NCBI GenBank assembly: GCA_017445435.1
Contig: JAFSUE010000266.1
Span: 1 to 5,516 of the forward strand
Direction of reading: 5' to 3'
DNA from: Selenomonadaceae bacterium
Lineage (GTDB): Bacteria; Bacillota; Negativicutes; Selenomonadales; Selenomonadaceae
Length of the DNA stretch: 5,516 bases
In this document: positions 5,041-5,516 of the stretch, in pieces
Layout: every line of letters begins with the position of its first letter
Numbering within the stretch: position 1 is the stretch's first letter
Position numbers and translations under genes: made by a program
The notes under the pieces: model-generated
Database searches by the model: none
What the model saw: the letters and a program-made list of their open reading frames with translations, nothing else
What the model was told of the DNA's origin: nothing

Positions 5041-5149
5041 TAAAAATAATTTTAAAATAAAAATTTCAATTAATCAACACGCCCTAATAAGTAGTTTTTA
5101 AATTTTTATTTTTATTAGATTGACTTTTTATTTTGGAATTGAATTTTCA
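5041..5149 (-). other. Gap between hisD and the 6-phospho-beta-glucosidase gene
   Basis: This stretch of very high A+T content holds no gene. A weak AT-only stem (CTAATAA with TTATTAG, minus strand about 5118-5084) is present without a T-run directly behind it, so no convincing hisD terminator was found. ATTTTAAAAT (5049-5058) is a palindrome near the place of the missing -35 box but is easily explained by base composition. Confidence 0.4.
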
Positions 5150-5516
5150 TTACGCATTCCGCATTGTTATAGCGTTTGCGTGAGCGGTCAAGCCTTCGAC
5201 GTTGGCAAGCTTTATAATATCGTCAGAAACGTTTTGTAAATCTTGGCGCGAATATGAAATTAAACTCGTGCGTTTCAAAAAAGTTTCGACGTTCAACACC
5301 GAATAAAATTTAGCCGTGCCGCCAGTAGGTAAAACGTGATTAGGTCCCGCGAAATAATCGCCCAACGGTTCAGGCGAATTTTCACCTATGAAAATTGCAC
5401 CTGCACTTTTTATTTTCGGCAAAAGTTCAAATGGATTCTTCGTCAAAAGTTCAAGATGTTCAGGCGCAGAAATATTTGCAAAGTCAATCGCGTCGTCAAG
5501 ATTTTTCGCAATGACG
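5150..5516 (-). CDS. hisD: Histidinol dehydrogenase, C-terminal part (cut by window edge)
   Basis: The last 121 residues of HisD are visible; the family is about 430 residues, so roughly 70 percent lies beyond the right edge. HisD oxidises L-histidinol through histidinal to histidine with two NAD+, the last two steps of histidine synthesis in the cytosol, and is a zinc-dependent homodimer. Motifs in order are SAPEHLEL (16-23 of the fragment), whose adjacent Glu and His are the catalytic acid/base pair of the family; GENSPEPLGDYFAGPNHVLP (44-63), whose Asp (D53) is a zinc ligand; and GLTAHANAI (108-116), whose His (H112) is another zinc ligand. The other two zinc ligands lie outside the window. 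The reading frame is open to the edge; TTG at 5446-5444 is an internal Leu codon, not a start. It ends at TAA 5152-5150. The next gene is not a his gene. Confidence 0.95.
   Translation of the reverse strand, partial: VIAKNLDDAIDFANISAPEHLELLTKNPFELLPKIKSAGAIFIGENSPEPLGDYFAGPNHVLPTGGTAKFYSVLNVETFLKRTSLISYSRQDLQNVSDDIIKLANVEGLTAHANAITMRNA

Overview
The window looks like a piece of an AT-rich anaerobic Firmicutes chromosome. The best guess is a gut or rumen Negativicutes relative. This rests on low GC, GGAGG-type ribosome binding sites, a bacterial L31 gene of the zinc-binding type, a siroheme decarboxylase pair and a Firmicutes-style GH1 6-phospho-beta-glucosidase. The lineage is an inference from style, not proven by any marker.

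Positions 1-1710 are a graveyard of mobile DNA. Three different IS5-family transposase relics, all on the + strand, can be rebuilt only by joining two or three reading frames each. Element 1 (1-529) and element 3 (about 1366-1710) belong to the same subgroup (DSTFCK type). Element 2 (about 530-1016) is of another subgroup (IDSQSVKT type). The right end of element 1 abuts internal coding sequence of element 2, which suggests nesting. Between elements 2 and 3, on the minus strand, lies a broken PIN-domain toxin gene (about 1017-1367). It has lost its C-terminal tail at one junction and its N-terminus at the other, and carries a frameshift and an in-frame stop. Positions 1711-1935 hold no recognisable gene.

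Positions 1939-3365 are a tidy + strand block. rpmE (ribosomal protein L31) has its own promoter, a TTG start and a strong terminator. Directly after that terminator comes a second promoter that drives ahbA-ahbB, two Lrp/AsnC-like proteins that together should decarboxylate siroheme to 12,18-didecarboxysiroheme in the alternative haem pathway. A perfect short palindrome sits at the predicted transcription start of ahbA. The pair is followed at once by a terminator, so it is a two-gene operon separated from other haem genes.

Positions 3366-3524 separate convergent genes and contain three stacked hairpins, two of which look like terminators on opposite strands. Positions 3525-4994 (minus) encode an intact 6-phospho-beta-glucosidase with both catalytic glutamates and the phosphate-binding KRYG signature, preceded by a strong ribosome binding site and a plausible extended -10 promoter. 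Positions 5150-5516 (minus) are the C-terminal 121 residues of histidinol dehydrogenase (hisD), cut by the window edge.

No clearly new biological system is visible. The items most worth checking are the PIN toxin relic trapped between IS relics, the nested IS junction, the ahbA palindrome, and the stacked hairpin cluster, which may be a dispersed repeat.
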